Counted from the first letter of the stretch, positions 42,637-51,234 are shown. The stretch is DNA of 64,000 nt from Pseudomonadota bacterium (GCA_018240525.1 JAFEFN010000013.1:1054001-1118000); one strand, 5' to 3'. The notes: generated from the sequence alone by a model not told the origin. Made by a program: numbers and translations.

Positions 42637-43057
42637 GGATCGCCTCCTCGAATACCTCGCCCACCACCCCTGGCTGTCCCTGGGCACGGTGCTCGCCGCC
42701 GCGCTGGTCGCGGTCTACGAGCTGCGCTTGCGCGCGGAGAGCCAGGTGACGGTCTCGCCGCAGGACCTGATCCGGCTGATGAACCAGGGCGCCCTGGTGC
42801 TGGACCTGCGCCCCCAGGAGCAGTTCCAGTCCGGTCACCTCGCCGGCGCCCGGCCGTTCAGCGGCGAGCAGATCTTAAAGGCGGGCGACACTTTGAAGAA
42901 GCATAAGGAAAAGCCGGTCGTCGTGTACGACGATACCGGCGCGCTCGGCGGCCCGGCGGTGCGGCAGCTGAACGCGCAGGGCTTCACCCGGGCGTTCGCG
43001 CTGCGCGGCGGCCTCACCGCCTGGCGCGCCGACAACCTGCCGCTGTCGCGCGCGTAA
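42635..43057 (+). CDS. Membrane-anchored rhodanese-like protein (YibN-like)
   Basis: 140 residues. One N-terminal membrane helix (PWLSLGTVLAAALVAVYELRL) and a single rhodanese domain (VTVSPQDLIRLMNQGALVLDLRPQEQFQSGHLAGA). The active-site loop reads VVVYDDTGALGG: Asp replaces the usual catalytic Cys, so sulfurtransferase activity is doubtful. YibN occupies the same place upstream of grxC-secB-gpsA in E. coli. Confidence 0.92.
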   Translation: MDRLLEYLAHHPWLSLGTVLAAALVAVYELRLRAESQVTVSPQDLIRLMNQGALVLDLRPQEQFQSGHLAGARPFSGEQILKAGDTLKKHKEKPVVVYDDTGALGGPAVRQLNAQGFTRAFALRGGLTAWRADNLPLSRA

Positions 43058-43062
43058 GCCTC

Positions 43063-43332
43063 ATGGGCGCCCCCAAGGTCATCGTGTATGGTGCGGACTG
43101 GTGCGGCTACTGCGCGCGGGCGCGCGCGCTGCTGCAGGCCAAGGGCGTGGCGATCGAGTGGATCGACACGGACGCGGTGCCGGGGGCGCGCCGCGAGGCC
43201 CAGGCCCGCAGCGGTCGCAGCACGATCCCGCAGATCTTCATCGGCGAGCGGCACGTCGGCGGTGCCGACGATCTTGCCGCCCTGGAGGCCGACGGACGCC
43301 TCGATTCCCTCTTGCAAAGCACGGAGCCCTAA
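43063..43332 (+). CDS. grxC: Glutaredoxin 3
   Basis: 89 residues. The active site is WCGYCARAR (a CGYC variant of CPYC), with the cis-Pro motif STIPQIFIGERHVGGADDL that binds glutathione. Reduces disulfides and mixed glutathione disulfides in the cytoplasm. Second gene of the operon, 5 bases after the rhodanese gene. Confidence 0.95.
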   Translation: MGAPKVIVYGADWCGYCARARALLQAKGVAIEWIDTDAVPGARREAQARSGRSTIPQIFIGERHVGGADDLAALEADGRLDSLLQSTEP

Positions 43333-43337
43333 ACGAC

Positions 43338-43814
43338 ATGGCGATTGATTCAGCCGGCAGCGATGCCGCGGCGACCGAGACCGGACCGGTCCTGGCCCTG
43401 CAGAACGTGTACCTCAAGGACTGCAGCTACGAGTCCCCGACCGGGCCGCGCCTGGACGGCAACTGGAACCCGCAGATCAACCTCGACCTGCAGACCGGCT
43501 CCGCGGCGCTCAGCCCCGAGCTGCGCGAGGTCGTGCTCACCGTCACCGTGTCGGCCAAGTCCGGGGAGGCGACGCTGTTCCTGGTGGAGGTGAAGCAGGC
43601 GGGCCTGTTCGTCATCCGCAACCTGTCCGAGGAGGACACCAAGCGGGCCATCGCCTCGACCTGCCCGGGCGTGCTGTTCCCGTACGCGCGCGCCTCGATC
43701 TCGCACCTGGTGAGCCAGGGCGGCTTCCCGCAGTTCCTGCTGCCGCCGGTGAACTTCGACGCGCTCTACGCGGCGAACCAGCAGCAGCAACAGGCGCCGA
43801 TGACCACCAACTAG
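43338..43814 (+). CDS. secB: Protein-export chaperone SecB
   Basis: 158 residues from the ATG at 43338. Conserved segments: VYLKDCSYESP, WNPQINLDLQT, FLVEVKQAGLFVIRN and CPGVLFPYARASISHLVSQGGFPQFLLPPVNFDALY. Tetrameric chaperone that hands precursors to SecA. The Gln-rich tail (QQQQQ) is common. Confidence 0.97.
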   Translation: MAIDSAGSDAAATETGPVLALQNVYLKDCSYESPTGPRLDGNWNPQINLDLQTGSAALSPELREVVLTVTVSAKSGEATLFLVEVKQAGLFVIRNLSEEDTKRAIASTCPGVLFPYARASISHLVSQGGFPQFLLPPVNFDALYAANQQQQQAPMTTN

Positions 43815-43848
43815 GCGCACCGCGCGCTCCCTTGCAGCAGGTGACCGC

Positions 43849-44868
43849 ATGAGCACGCGCGCCGCGGATGCCGGCGCCATCGCCGTGCTCGGCGCGGGCT
43901 CCTGGGGCACCGCGCTCGCCGTGCACTTCGCGCGCAGCACGCGCTCGGTGCGGCTGTGGGGGCGCGATGGCGCGCAGCTCGCGCAGATGGCGCTCGACAA
44001 CAGCAACGAGCGCTACCTGCCGGGCATCGAGTTCCCGCATTCCCTGCAGGTCACCTCGCAGCTCACCGAGGCGCTGGCGGGCGCCGCCGACGTGCTCATC
44101 GTGGTGCCGAGCCAGGCGCTGCGCGCGCTGCTGCAGCGGGTCGCCCCGCTGCTCACCCCGGCGATGCGCCTGGCCTGGGCCACCAAGGGCTTCGAGGCCG
44201 GCACGGGCCTGCTGCCCCACCAGGTGGCGCACCAGGTGCTCGGGGCCCAGCGGCGCGGCGCGGTGCTCTCCGGCCCGACCTTCGCGCGCGAGGTCGGCGC
44301 CGGGCTGCCCACGGCCATGACCGTCGCCTCCGAGGATGCCGCCTACGCACAGTCCCTCGCCGAGGAGCTGTCCTCGGGCAACTTCCGCGCCTACACCTCC
44401 ACGGACATCATGGGCGTGGAGATCGGCGGGGCGGTGAAGAATGCGCTCGCGGTCGCCGCCGGGTTCAGCGACGGGCTCGGCTTCGGCGCCAACACGCGCG
44501 TCGCCGTGATCACGCGCGGCCTGCGCGAGATGACGCGCCTCGGCGTGGCCCTCGGCGCGCAGCCGGAGACCTTCATGGGGCTGGCGGGCCTGGGCGACCT
44601 GGTGCTCACCTGCACCGACGACCAGTCGCGCAACCGCCGCTTCGGCCTTTTGCTGGCGAGCGGGCTCACCCCGCAGGAGGCGCTGGCCCGCATCGGCCAG
44701 GCGGTCGAGGGCTACGGGGCGGCCAAGGCCATCCACGAGGTGGCCGCGCGGGTGCAGGTGGAGATGCCGCTGTGCGAGATGGCCTACCGCGTGCTCTACG
44801 AGGGCCTGCCGGCCCGCGAGGCGGTGCGCAGCCTCATGAGCCGCCCGGTGCGCTCCGAGTCCAGCTGA
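43849..44868 (+). CDS. gpsA: Glycerol-3-phosphate dehydrogenase [NAD(P)+]
   Basis: 339 residues. Rossmann motif GAGSWGTALA; catalytic-site segments AWATKGFEAGTGLLPHQ, VLSGPTFAREVGAGLPTA, VEIGGAVKNALAVAAGFSDGLGFGANTRVAVITRG and GLGDLVLTCT. Makes sn-glycerol-3-phosphate for phospholipids. Last gene of the yibN-grxC-secB-gpsA group, a conserved gammaproteobacterial arrangement. Confidence 0.97.
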   Translation: MSTRAADAGAIAVLGAGSWGTALAVHFARSTRSVRLWGRDGAQLAQMALDNSNERYLPGIEFPHSLQVTSQLTEALAGAADVLIVVPSQALRALLQRVAPLLTPAMRLAWATKGFEAGTGLLPHQVAHQVLGAQRRGAVLSGPTFAREVGAGLPTAMTVASEDAAYAQSLAEELSSGNFRAYTSTDIMGVEIGGAVKNALAVAAGFSDGLGFGANTRVAVITRGLREMTRLGVALGAQPETFMGLAGLGDLVLTCTDDQSRNRRFGLLLASGLTPQEALARIGQAVEGYGAAKAIHEVAARVQVEMPLCEMAYRVLYEGLPAREAVRSLMSRPVRSESS

Positions 44869-44875
44869 GCCGGTC

Positions 44876-45283
44876 TCACGCGCGCGCCCGCGGCCGCCGC
44901 GCGCGGGGCAGGGCGTGCGCGGCCACGACCGCGAGCAGCACGAGCGCCGCGCCCACCTCGGTGAGGATGCTGAGGTTCATCATCGCCGAGTGCGCCGCGA
45001 GCGGTGCGCGCGCGTAGTGCTCGAGGCCGGCGAGCCCGAGCGCTGCGTACGCGCCGATGAGGGCGAGGCCGGCGCTGCGCCCCCGGCGCTGCAGCAGGTA
45101 GCCGCACAGCCCGACCGCAGTCACCGCCGCCCACGCCAGGTACACCTTCGCCGGGGTCAGCCAGGCCGGCAGGTTCGGATAGTCGGCGAGGTCGGTGGCG
45201 TTGTGCACGTGGTGGAACAGGCTCGCGGCCGCATACAGGAGGAGCGCCGGCACGAGCGCGGGGGCGGGTCGCGGCGTGCTCAC
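44876..45283 (-). CDS. Small multi-pass membrane protein, unknown
   Basis: 135 residues from a GTG at 45283 that overlaps the upstream stop (GTGA). Four hydrophobic segments with a conserved-looking LFHHVHNATDLADYPNLPAWLTPAKVYLAW motif carrying three His residues after helix 1. The C-terminus is basic (RARRPRARA). I do not recognise the family. Coupled to the next membrane gene. Confidence 0.72.
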   Translation of the reverse strand: MSTPRPAPALVPALLLYAAASLFHHVHNATDLADYPNLPAWLTPAKVYLAWAAVTAVGLCGYLLQRRGRSAGLALIGAYAALGLAGLEHYARAPLAAHSAMMNLSILTEVGAALVLLAVVAAHALPRARRPRARA

Positions 45284-45696
45284 CGCTTCGCGAGGCCCGA
45301 GGCCGCCAGCGCGACCAGCAGCAGCGTCGCCACCAGGAACCCCATGGAGATGCCGATGACGCGCGCCCAGTCGTGCTGCGTCCATCCGGCCCCGCGGCGG
45401 CGGCCGATCTCCGCGGTGAAGGCGGCCCGGGCGAACACCCCGTAGAGCCCGGCGATGAGCCCGGCCACGATGGAGGCATCCTCGGGGTCCATCTGCGCGG
45501 TGAGGTTCCCCTGCAGCAGCACGCCCGCCACGATCACCAGGCAGCTGACGATGAGGGCGGCGCGGCCGCGGCCGGCCGCGCCGAAGGCGCTGTAGTCCCC
45601 GGCGATGAAGAAGCCGCCGGCCATCGGGCCGCCGATGATGGTCGCGACCAGGACCTGCCAGGGGGAGTAGTAGCGACCGGGTGACTGTGCTTCCAA
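45280..45696 (-). CDS. Small multi-pass membrane protein, unknown
   Basis: 138 residues with four predicted helices (YSPWQVLVATIIGGPMAGGFFIAGDY; ALIVSCLVIVAGVLLQG; ASIVAGLIAGLYGVFA; VIGISMGFLVATLLLVALA). No family recognised. It is translationally coupled to the membrane gene at 44876, so the two probably act together. Confidence 0.75.
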   Translation of the reverse strand: MEAQSPGRYYSPWQVLVATIIGGPMAGGFFIAGDYSAFGAAGRGRAALIVSCLVIVAGVLLQGNLTAQMDPEDASIVAGLIAGLYGVFARAAFTAEIGRRRGAGWTQHDWARVIGISMGFLVATLLLVALAASGLAKR

Positions 45697-45761
45697 GGCA
45701 GGATCCGCTGCTGCGCCGCCGACAGGCTACTTGAGGCCCGGGCCGCACTTCCACTGCCCGC

Positions 45762-46313
45762 TCAGGGCAGCGGGAAGGCGGGACCCTGGGCGGAGGCGCC
45801 GGGCGCATCGCGCAGGGCCTCCAGCGAGCGGCGCAGCGGGACCGTGACGGCGGGCGCCTCGGCCATGGCGGCCTCGGCGAGCCCGGAGCCCAGGAGCGGG
45901 ATGGCGGCGCAGGCCTCCTCCACGAGCAGCGCGGACATGGTGCGCAGTGTCTCGCGCAGCGCGGCCTGGGCGTGGTGCGCGCGCGGCGAGGCGTTCAGCA
46001 GCGCCACGGGCTTGCCGACGAACCCCTCGTGGCTGACCAGCCAGTCGAGCGCGTTCTTGAGGAGGCCGGAGACGCCGCGCGCGTACTCGGGGCTCGCGAT
46101 CAGGAGCGCATCCGCCGCATCGACCGCGGCCCGCAGCGCGATCACCGCCGCCGGGGGCTGCCCCTCCAGGTCCGGGTTGAAGAGCGGCAGCTCCCCGATC
46201 CCGCGCAGCAGCCGCACCTCGACCCCCGGCGGGGCGATGCGCACGGCGGTGCGCAGCAGCGCCGAGTTGAGCGAGGCGGCGCGCAGGCTCCCCGAGACGC
46301 CGAGGATCCTCAT
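45762..46313 (-). CDS. NADPH-dependent FMN reductase (flavodoxin-like)
   Basis: 183 residues. The FMN phosphate loop is SGSLRAASLNSALLRTA and the isoalloxazine loop SPEYARGVSGLLKNALDWL, the ChrR/azoreductase-type signature. Probably reduces quinones or other acceptors. Its start overlaps the stop of the DinB gene by four bases. Confidence 0.93.
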   Translation of the reverse strand: MRILGVSGSLRAASLNSALLRTAVRIAPPGVEVRLLRGIGELPLFNPDLEGQPPAAVIALRAAVDAADALLIASPEYARGVSGLLKNALDWLVSHEGFVGKPVALLNASPRAHHAQAALRETLRTMSALLVEEACAAIPLLGSGLAEAAMAEAPAVTVPLRRSLEALRDAPGASAQGPAFPLP

Positions 46314-46819
46314 GCGCTCCGGGCCGCGCGCTCGCGCTGCAGGATGAGCAGGTCCAGCGGCGGTGGCTCCGCCACGCCCAGGCGCGTGAGGGCGGCGTGC
46401 ACCTGGCCGCGGTGGTGGGTCTGGTGGTTGAAGAGGTGCGCGAGGATCTCGCGCCGCGGCGTGCGCTGGGGCACGCCGGCGAGGGAGGGGTATTCGCAGA
46501 TCGCCTCGAGGAGCGCGGGCGTGAGGGCACCGACGTAGCCGGCGATGCGCTCATCCTCGGCGATGCGCGCCGCGCGCAGCGCGGCGAAATCCTCGTACAG
46601 GATCGCATCCAGCGCGCGCGGCGACTCGCCGGCGCCCTGCAGGCGGTGCATCCAGATGCGGTCGCCGGCGAGCAGGTGATTGAGGGTGCCGTGCACGCTT
46701 ATGAAGTAGACGCCGGCGTCGGCGCGGTAGTGCGCCTCGGGCAGCTGCGCGACCGCCTCGTACAGGCGCGCGTTCGCCCAGCGGTTGTAGTCGGCCATCA
46801 TGCGCAGGTGGGACAGCAT
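46310..46819 (-). CDS. DinB-family protein
   Basis: 169 residues, four-helix bundle. The metal-binding histidines are in VHGTLNHLLAGDRIWMHRL and HLFNHQTHHRGQVHAAL, the DinB/YfiT triad. Members are metal-dependent thiol-transfer enzymes or of unknown function. Operon with the flavin reductase. Confidence 0.93.
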   Translation of the reverse strand: MLSHLRMMADYNRWANARLYEAVAQLPEAHYRADAGVYFISVHGTLNHLLAGDRIWMHRLQGAGESPRALDAILYEDFAALRAARIAEDERIAGYVGALTPALLEAICEYPSLAGVPQRTPRREILAHLFNHQTHHRGQVHAALTRLGVAEPPPLDLLILQRERAARSA

Positions 46820-46875
46820 GCCAGATCGCCTTCAGCGCACCGCCGGCACGCGCGGAAGCCCGCCGTTCGGGGGGC

Positions 46876-47256
46876 TCATCCGCGGGGCGCCGCTGGCTGC
46901 CCGGTGCGCGCGGAGCGCCGCTGCGCGTCGGTGAGGTGCTCGATCAGCACGTGCGAGACCACGTTGATGCCGATGCCGGCCAGCAGCGCCGGCAGCACGT
47001 ACAGCCCGACCGTGATCTCGGAATCGAAGAGCGCATCGTCGGCCCGCGAGGGGGTCTTGAGCGCCGCGCTCGCCAGCGCCTGCAGCAGGTAGAAGTCGAA
47101 GCCGGCGATGGCCACCAGCGCCAGACCGATCGACAGCACGGTGTGGCGCGAGACCGCGCGCACGGTGAGGCAGGCCCACACCAGCGCCACCGGCGCCACC
47201 AGCGAGAACAGCACCAGCAGCCAGAACTTCAGCTCGACGAAGACGCTGCCGGGCAT
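46876..47256 (-). CDS. Small membrane protein, unknown
   Basis: 126 residues with three to four hydrophobic helices (FWLLVLFSLVAPVALVWACL; VLSIGLALVAIAGFDFYLLQAL; VGLYVLPALLAGIGINVVSHVLI) and a basic tail. No recognised family. It follows the secreted protein gene at 47265 by 8 bases. Confidence 0.75.
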   Translation of the reverse strand: MPGSVFVELKFWLLVLFSLVAPVALVWACLTVRAVSRHTVLSIGLALVAIAGFDFYLLQALASAALKTPSRADDALFDSEITVGLYVLPALLAGIGINVVSHVLIEHLTDAQRRSARTGQPAAPRG

Positions 47257-47264
47257 CGCGGCCC

Positions 47265-47768
47265 TCAGAAGGTGAGGCGCTGGCCGGTCGCGGTGCCCTC
47301 GCCGCCGCCGGGCACCGGCTTGCCGTTCACGTCGTACGCGGTGTAGTGCACCTTGGCGGTGTACGCGTTGCCATCGGCGGACAGCGTGATCTCCTCGGTG
47401 AAGATGCCGCTGCCATCCGGGGACCAGCCGCCGCCCTGGGTGATCTCCTTGAAGTGGGCCGGCGCCTTGGTGACGTAGAAGACGTACTTGCTCTGGAAGG
47501 TCCCGGGCGCGGTCTGGCGCCAGATGCCGTAGGCGGGCGGCACCGGCGGCGCGGCGTCGTAGTTGGAGGACTCGGTGAGCGTGCCGCCGGCGTTGTACAC
47601 GTACATGAACTCGAGGTTCTTCACCCCCGCGAAGGCGCCGCCGCTGAAGTGCATCTGCGCCCGCCAGGCGCCGGTGAGGCCGGGGGCGGCGGCGGGGGCA
47701 TCGGCGCGCGCCGCGGCGGTGAGCAGCAGGGCCGGCAGGATGGCGGACCAGAGGCGGGGGTGCTTCAT
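47265..47768 (-). CDS. Secreted protein of unknown function
   Basis: 167 residues from the ATG at 47768, with a signal peptide (MKHPRLWSAILPALLLTAAARADA). The mature part looks like a beta-rich, lipocalin-like fold (GLTGAWRAQMHFSGGAFAGVKNLEFMYVYNAGGTLTESSNY...GIWRQTAPGTF). This 'GTWR...F..GGT..E' pattern also occurs in the lipoprotein gene at 49462. Function unknown. Confidence 0.78.
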   Translation of the reverse strand: MKHPRLWSAILPALLLTAAARADAPAAAPGLTGAWRAQMHFSGGAFAGVKNLEFMYVYNAGGTLTESSNYDAAPPVPPAYGIWRQTAPGTFQSKYVFYVTKAPAHFKEITQGGGWSPDGSGIFTEEITLSADGNAYTAKVHYTAYDVNGKPVPGGGEGTATGQRLTF

Positions 47769-47809
47769 GGGAACTCCTGGGGATGCGGATGCAGGCGGGG
47801 CCGGGCGGC

Positions 47810-48187
47810 TCACGAGGGCTGCGCCAGGTGCGCGACGTTCTTCTCCCACTCCCGCCCGTCGAAGGGCTGCACCGTCATGCCGGTCACCGTGCCCCCGTCC
47901 AGGCAGCGGGCGTTGACGCTGTAGCCCTCGGGGAAGGAGCGCGGCACGTAGAAGGACTTCACGCCACAGACCTTGCAGAACAGGTGCCGCGCGGTGCCGG
48001 TGTTGAACTGGTAGAGGGTGAGGCTGTCCTCGCCCGAGAGCAGGCGGAACCGCGCCTTCTCGACGATCAGGTGCAGGAACCCGGACTTGGCGCAGATGCT
48101 GCAGTTGCAGTCGGCCACCGAGAGGTGCGCGGGGGCCTCGACCTCGAAGCGCACCCGACCGCAATGACAGCCCCCCGCGTGCCACAT
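47810..48187 (-). CDS. GFA/CENP-V-family zinc protein
   Basis: 125 residues from the ATG at 48187 (MWHAGGCHCGRVRFEVE). Zinc-binding cysteines CHCG, CNCSICAKSG and CKVCGV, in the order of the glutathione-dependent formaldehyde-activating enzyme (Gfa) fold. Most members have no proven activity. Confidence 0.92.
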   Translation of the reverse strand: MWHAGGCHCGRVRFEVEAPAHLSVADCNCSICAKSGFLHLIVEKARFRLLSGEDSLTLYQFNTGTARHLFCKVCGVKSFYVPRSFPEGYSVNARCLDGGTVTGMTVQPFDGREWEKNVAHLAQPS

Positions 48188-48266
48188 GTCAGCTCTCGAT
48201 CCCCCGGTGCACCGCCGCGCCCGCCCGGAGTAGACCAGAAACCGCCGCGCCGTGCATCGGCCGCGC

Positions 48267-48620
48267 CTAGGCCGCATCGCCGGCGAAGCGGGCGTCCACG
48301 TACACCCAGGCGCGGGCCCCGCTGGCGAGCCCGGCGGCGATGCGCCGGTAGGCGGCCACCTCGTAGCGGTCCGCGCACGCGAGTTCCGCCTCCGTCAGCT
48401 CGAAGACCGTCCCGTCGATGCGCCGGGAAGGATCGGCGCAGGGCCTGACGATCGGGTGGTGGGTCTTGCCGCTGGTGGCGACCACGTCCGCATCCTCGAT
48501 GAGGACCAGCGCCTGCTCGAAGCCGACCAGCGCATCGGCAGCCCCGGACAGGCGCCGCCCGAAGGTGGCCAGCTGCACCGCCTCCTGCTGCAGCGTCCCG
48601 TAGGAGAAGAGGAGCGCCAT
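48267..48620 (-). CDS. AIG2/gamma-glutamylcyclotransferase-like protein
   Basis: 117 residues. The N-terminal YGTL motif (FSYGTLQQ) and the acidic ELTEAELACADRYEVAAYRRI segment are the GGCT-like fold signatures (YGSL and the catalytic Glu region). Confidence 0.9.
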   Translation of the reverse strand: MALLFSYGTLQQEAVQLATFGRRLSGAADALVGFEQALVLIEDADVVATSGKTHHPIVRPCADPSRRIDGTVFELTEAELACADRYEVAAYRRIAAGLASGARAWVYVDARFAGDAA

Positions 48621-48635
48621 GCGCGCGCCGGCCGT

Positions 48636-48929
48636 TCAGCCGATGCCCTCGACGAGGCGCAGGTCGCGCTCCGCCGCGTCGCCGAGCAGGCGCAGCGCCG
48701 CCTGATAGGCGGCGCTGTCGTGGGCGGCGACCGCCCGGGCGAGGCTGTCGAACTCGATCAGGACGGTGCGCTGCGACAGGCCGCCCTCGTAGACCTTGCC
48801 CGGCAGGCCGCGCGCCAGGAAGCGCCCGCCCGCGGCCTCCAGCGCCGGGAGGGCGAGCTTCGCGTAGGCGGCCAGCGCCTCGGGGTCGCGGATGGAGCGG
48901 TAGGCGGCGATCCAGTAGGCCTTGGGCAT
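48636..48929 (-). CDS. DUF1330 family protein
   Basis: 97 residues, dimeric alpha-beta barrel type. AYWIAAYRSIRDPEALAAYAKLALPALEAAGGRFLARG is the family N-terminus and TVLIEFDSLARAVAAHDSAAYQAAL the C-terminal half. Function unknown. Short spacing to both neighbours suggests one transcript. Confidence 0.92.
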   Translation of the reverse strand: MPKAYWIAAYRSIRDPEALAAYAKLALPALEAAGGRFLARGLPGKVYEGGLSQRTVLIEFDSLARAVAAHDSAAYQAALRLLGDAAERDLRLVEGIG

Positions 48930-48941
48930 GAGGGCACTCCT

Positions 48942-49325
48942 TCAGGGATCGGAGGGTGCGGCGCAGGTGCCGCCCTTGGCGACCAGGTCCTTCGTGCGCT
49001 GCACGACCCTCGGGGTGCTGGCCTGGAACTCCGCGTAGGTCACCTCCCCGGAGAGCACGGCGATGCTGCAGTCGCAGGTCTTCAGCAGCGGCTCGACCAC
49101 CGGCACCACCTTCGTCCGGAAGTCGGGAGGCAGCTCACCCTCGGCGAGGTGGTTGCGGGCGAGGTACTCGCGCGCGACGTTGTCGAGGATGGCCGCGCGG
49201 CAGCTGGCCACCGCCGCGGACTTCTGCTGCGCCTGCCAGGGGGCGACGAGGACGGGCGGCTCGGCCCGGGCGATGGTCAGGATCCCGGCGGCCAGCAGGG
49301 CCGGGAAGACGGAGCGCGCGTTCAT
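48942..49325 (-). CDS. Secreted protein of unknown function
   Basis: 127 residues with a signal peptide (MNARSVFPALLAAGILTIARA). Three cysteines (in ASCRAAIL, KTCDCS and GGTCAAP), which may form disulfides. No recognised domain. Confidence 0.72.
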   Translation of the reverse strand: MNARSVFPALLAAGILTIARAEPPVLVAPWQAQQKSAAVASCRAAILDNVAREYLARNHLAEGELPPDFRTKVVPVVEPLLKTCDCSIAVLSGEVTYAEFQASTPRVVQRTKDLVAKGGTCAAPSDP

Positions 49326-49461
49326 CGGGGTGGGTCCTTAGGGGGCGGGCCGCCTATCTTCCGAGAATCCTGCGGGGAAGCAACTGGCACCGCCGCCGCG
49401 CCGCCCTCAGCCGCGGCGGCCGGCCCGATTGCCCGCGGGCAGCGCCGCCGGGCCGGCGGCT

Positions 49462-49935
49462 TCACGGCCGGGGCGAGACACGCTGCCCCTGCAGGCTGGC
49501 CTGGACGGGTCCGCGAACCTGCGCTCCCTGCGGGTCGTAGAAGACGGCGCTCGCGGTGCCCTGGAAGGTGTCGTCCGTCACGGTGAGCACGAAGGAAATC
49601 TCCCCGCGCCCGGTGAACCGGCGGGTCCCCCGGTCGGCCAGCACCTCCACCAGCCTGCCGCGGATCCCCTGCGGGGTGGCCTGCCATGCACCCATCGCGT
49701 TGCTGTCGCTGCTGCCCGGATCCCCGGCATCCGGATTGGACTGCAGCACCGTGCCATCGGCATGGAACGTGAACAGGTGCACCGGAAAGGGCGCCTCGGG
49801 GATCTGCATGAGCCAGGTCCCGACGACGGGCGCGGGCGGCGCGCCCGGGGCGCGGGCGCAGGCCACGAGGACGAGGCCTGCGGTGAGCAGGGTGCCGAGG
49901 CGCGTCAGGAAGGCAGCGCGGGAGGCCAGGTGCAT
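49462..49935 (-). CDS. Lipoprotein of unknown function
   Basis: 157 residues from the ATG at 49935. Lipobox-like end of the signal peptide, GLVLVAC. The mature part begins VVGTWLMQIPEAPFPVHLFTFHADGTVLQSNPDAGDPG, a lipocalin-like or 'GTW' beta fold, and resembles in outline the secreted protein at 47265. Function unknown. Confidence 0.75.
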   Translation of the reverse strand: MHLASRAAFLTRLGTLLTAGLVLVACARAPGAPPAPVVGTWLMQIPEAPFPVHLFTFHADGTVLQSNPDAGDPGSSDSNAMGAWQATPQGIRGRLVEVLADRGTRRFTGRGEISFVLTVTDDTFQGTASAVFYDPQGAQVRGPVQASLQGQRVSPRP

Positions 49936-49958
49936 GCGTGCGACGCCGGCGGCGGGCG

Positions 49959-50315
49959 CTACTCCTTGATCTCCACCGCGACGATGTGCAGGTCCGTGGT
50001 CCCGACGTTGTGCACGGAGTGCGGGCCGATCGGGCCGCCCCACAGGGCGGTGCCCGGTGCCGGCCGCGAGGCCAGGGTCCTCGAGTCCAGGAGCACGGTG
50101 CCGCCCGGGTCGTAGCGCACGAAGTCGCTCCAGCTGAGCACGTACAGCGCGGCCGGCCACTCGTGGCCGTGCACGGGGGTGCGCTCACCGGGCCGCACCC
50201 GGGTATCGAGGACCCGCACACGGTCATTCTCCAGCAGGACCTCGTGATGGCCGGGCGCCCTCGCGAGGGCATCGAAGGCGTCCGTCGCCGGATGCAACGC
50301 GCCGGTGTCCGCCAC
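49959..50315 (-). CDS. Cupin-domain protein
   Basis: 118 residues from a GTG at 50315. Single cupin: NDRVRVLDTRVRPGERTPVHGHEWPAALYVLS and the second motif GPIGPHSVHNVGTTDLHIVAVEIKE. Metal-binding histidines present in both motifs. The substrate is unknown. The start is inferred from a purine-rich stretch (GGAAG) upstream and from domain length. Confidence 0.82.
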   Translation of the reverse strand: MADTGALHPATDAFDALARAPGHHEVLLENDRVRVLDTRVRPGERTPVHGHEWPAALYVLSWSDFVRYDPGGTVLLDSRTLASRPAPGTALWGGPIGPHSVHNVGTTDLHIVAVEIKE

Positions 50316-50353
50316 GGTCTTCCGCGGCTCCCCGCGTGCGCGCGGGCGCACCG

Positions 50354-50752
50354 TCAGGGAAGCGCGGGGCTGCGGGCCTTGCTGCCCTTCACCACCAGGT
50401 AGAGCATCAAGAGCATGCCGATGAGCACGCCGACGGAGGCGACCCCCAGGATCGGGTCGAGCGTCGCCAGGGGCATGAAGTTGCCGTAGAGCAGGAAGAG
50501 GCCCGTGCACAGGACGAGCGCCGCCAGCTGGTGCAGCCAGAACTGCAGGTTCGCAAGCGGGCGGGCCGGCCCCTCCAGCCACAGCCGGTGGATGAGGCCG
50601 TACACCAGGGAGAGCACGAAGCCGATCAGGAGGATGTGGGCGTGCGTGACGAACTCCCCGTGGTTCTGCGAGGCCGCCATGTAGATCCCGAGGCACATGC
50701 CGAGCACGGCGTACCCGAGTGCCCATACCAGGAATCGTCTGTCCAGGCTCAT
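50354..50752 (-). CDS. Four-helix membrane protein, unknown
   Basis: 132 residues with four membrane helices. Helix 2 has HGEFVTHAHILLIGFVLSLVYGLIHRLW, with four His residues reminiscent of heme-binding helices in oxidase-like proteins, though no family is certain. It lies between two cupin genes. Confidence 0.78.
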   Translation of the reverse strand: MSLDRRFLVWALGYAVLGMCLGIYMAASQNHGEFVTHAHILLIGFVLSLVYGLIHRLWLEGPARPLANLQFWLHQLAALVLCTGLFLLYGNFMPLATLDPILGVASVGVLIGMLLMLYLVVKGSKARSPALP

Positions 50753-50892
50753 GCGTGTCTCCCCCTGTATCGTCGTTTTAGTCGGTCGTCAGGCCGCCGC
50801 GCCATTCCCAGGACCCGCCCAGTTGCGCCGTGGCGAGGAAAGGATAGGCCAAAGAAGGCAGCGGCTGCGACAGCGGCGTGGGATAGGCCCGT

Positions 50893-51234
50893 TCATCCCT
50901 TCGTCACGATGTCGACCGAGATCTCCACGGCCGCCACCGCGCCCCGGTTCTCCAGCCAGTGCGTGGTGTTGCGGTCTTCGGGCCAGCCCACGCCGGGTCC
51001 GTAATCGGTCGCGACCCCCTCCCGGTGGTCGGTGATCGTCCCCTGGAGGATGTAGACGATGCCCGGCCGGCCCTTGTGGTCGTGGAGGGGACCGAAGACG
51101 CCGCCCGGCTCGAGGGTCACCAGGCGCATCCGCAGTTCCCGTCCGGCCATGCCTTCGAGCTCCGGCCCCAGGTCGAGCGTTGCAAGCAGCTGTACCGTGA
51201 CACCCTTCGTCTCCGGGACCCGATCGTGGCTCAC
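50893..51234 (-). CDS. Cupin-domain protein
   Basis: 113 residues. Cupin motif 1 is LEPGGVFGPLHDHKGRPGIVYILQGT and motif 2 GWPEDRNTTHWLENRGAVAAVEISVDI. A conserved 'DHKGRPG' loop. Substrate unknown. Divergent from the AraC regulator gene. Confidence 0.88.
   Translation of the reverse strand: MSHDRVPETKGVTVQLLATLDLGPELEGMAGRELRMRLVTLEPGGVFGPLHDHKGRPGIVYILQGTITDHREGVATDYGPGVGWPEDRNTTHWLENRGAVAAVEISVDIVTKG

Noticed and set aside
49443..49460. GCCGCCGG/CCGGCGGC palindrome as a terminator
   Set aside because: Essentially no loop, no T-run, and such GC palindromes are common by chance here.
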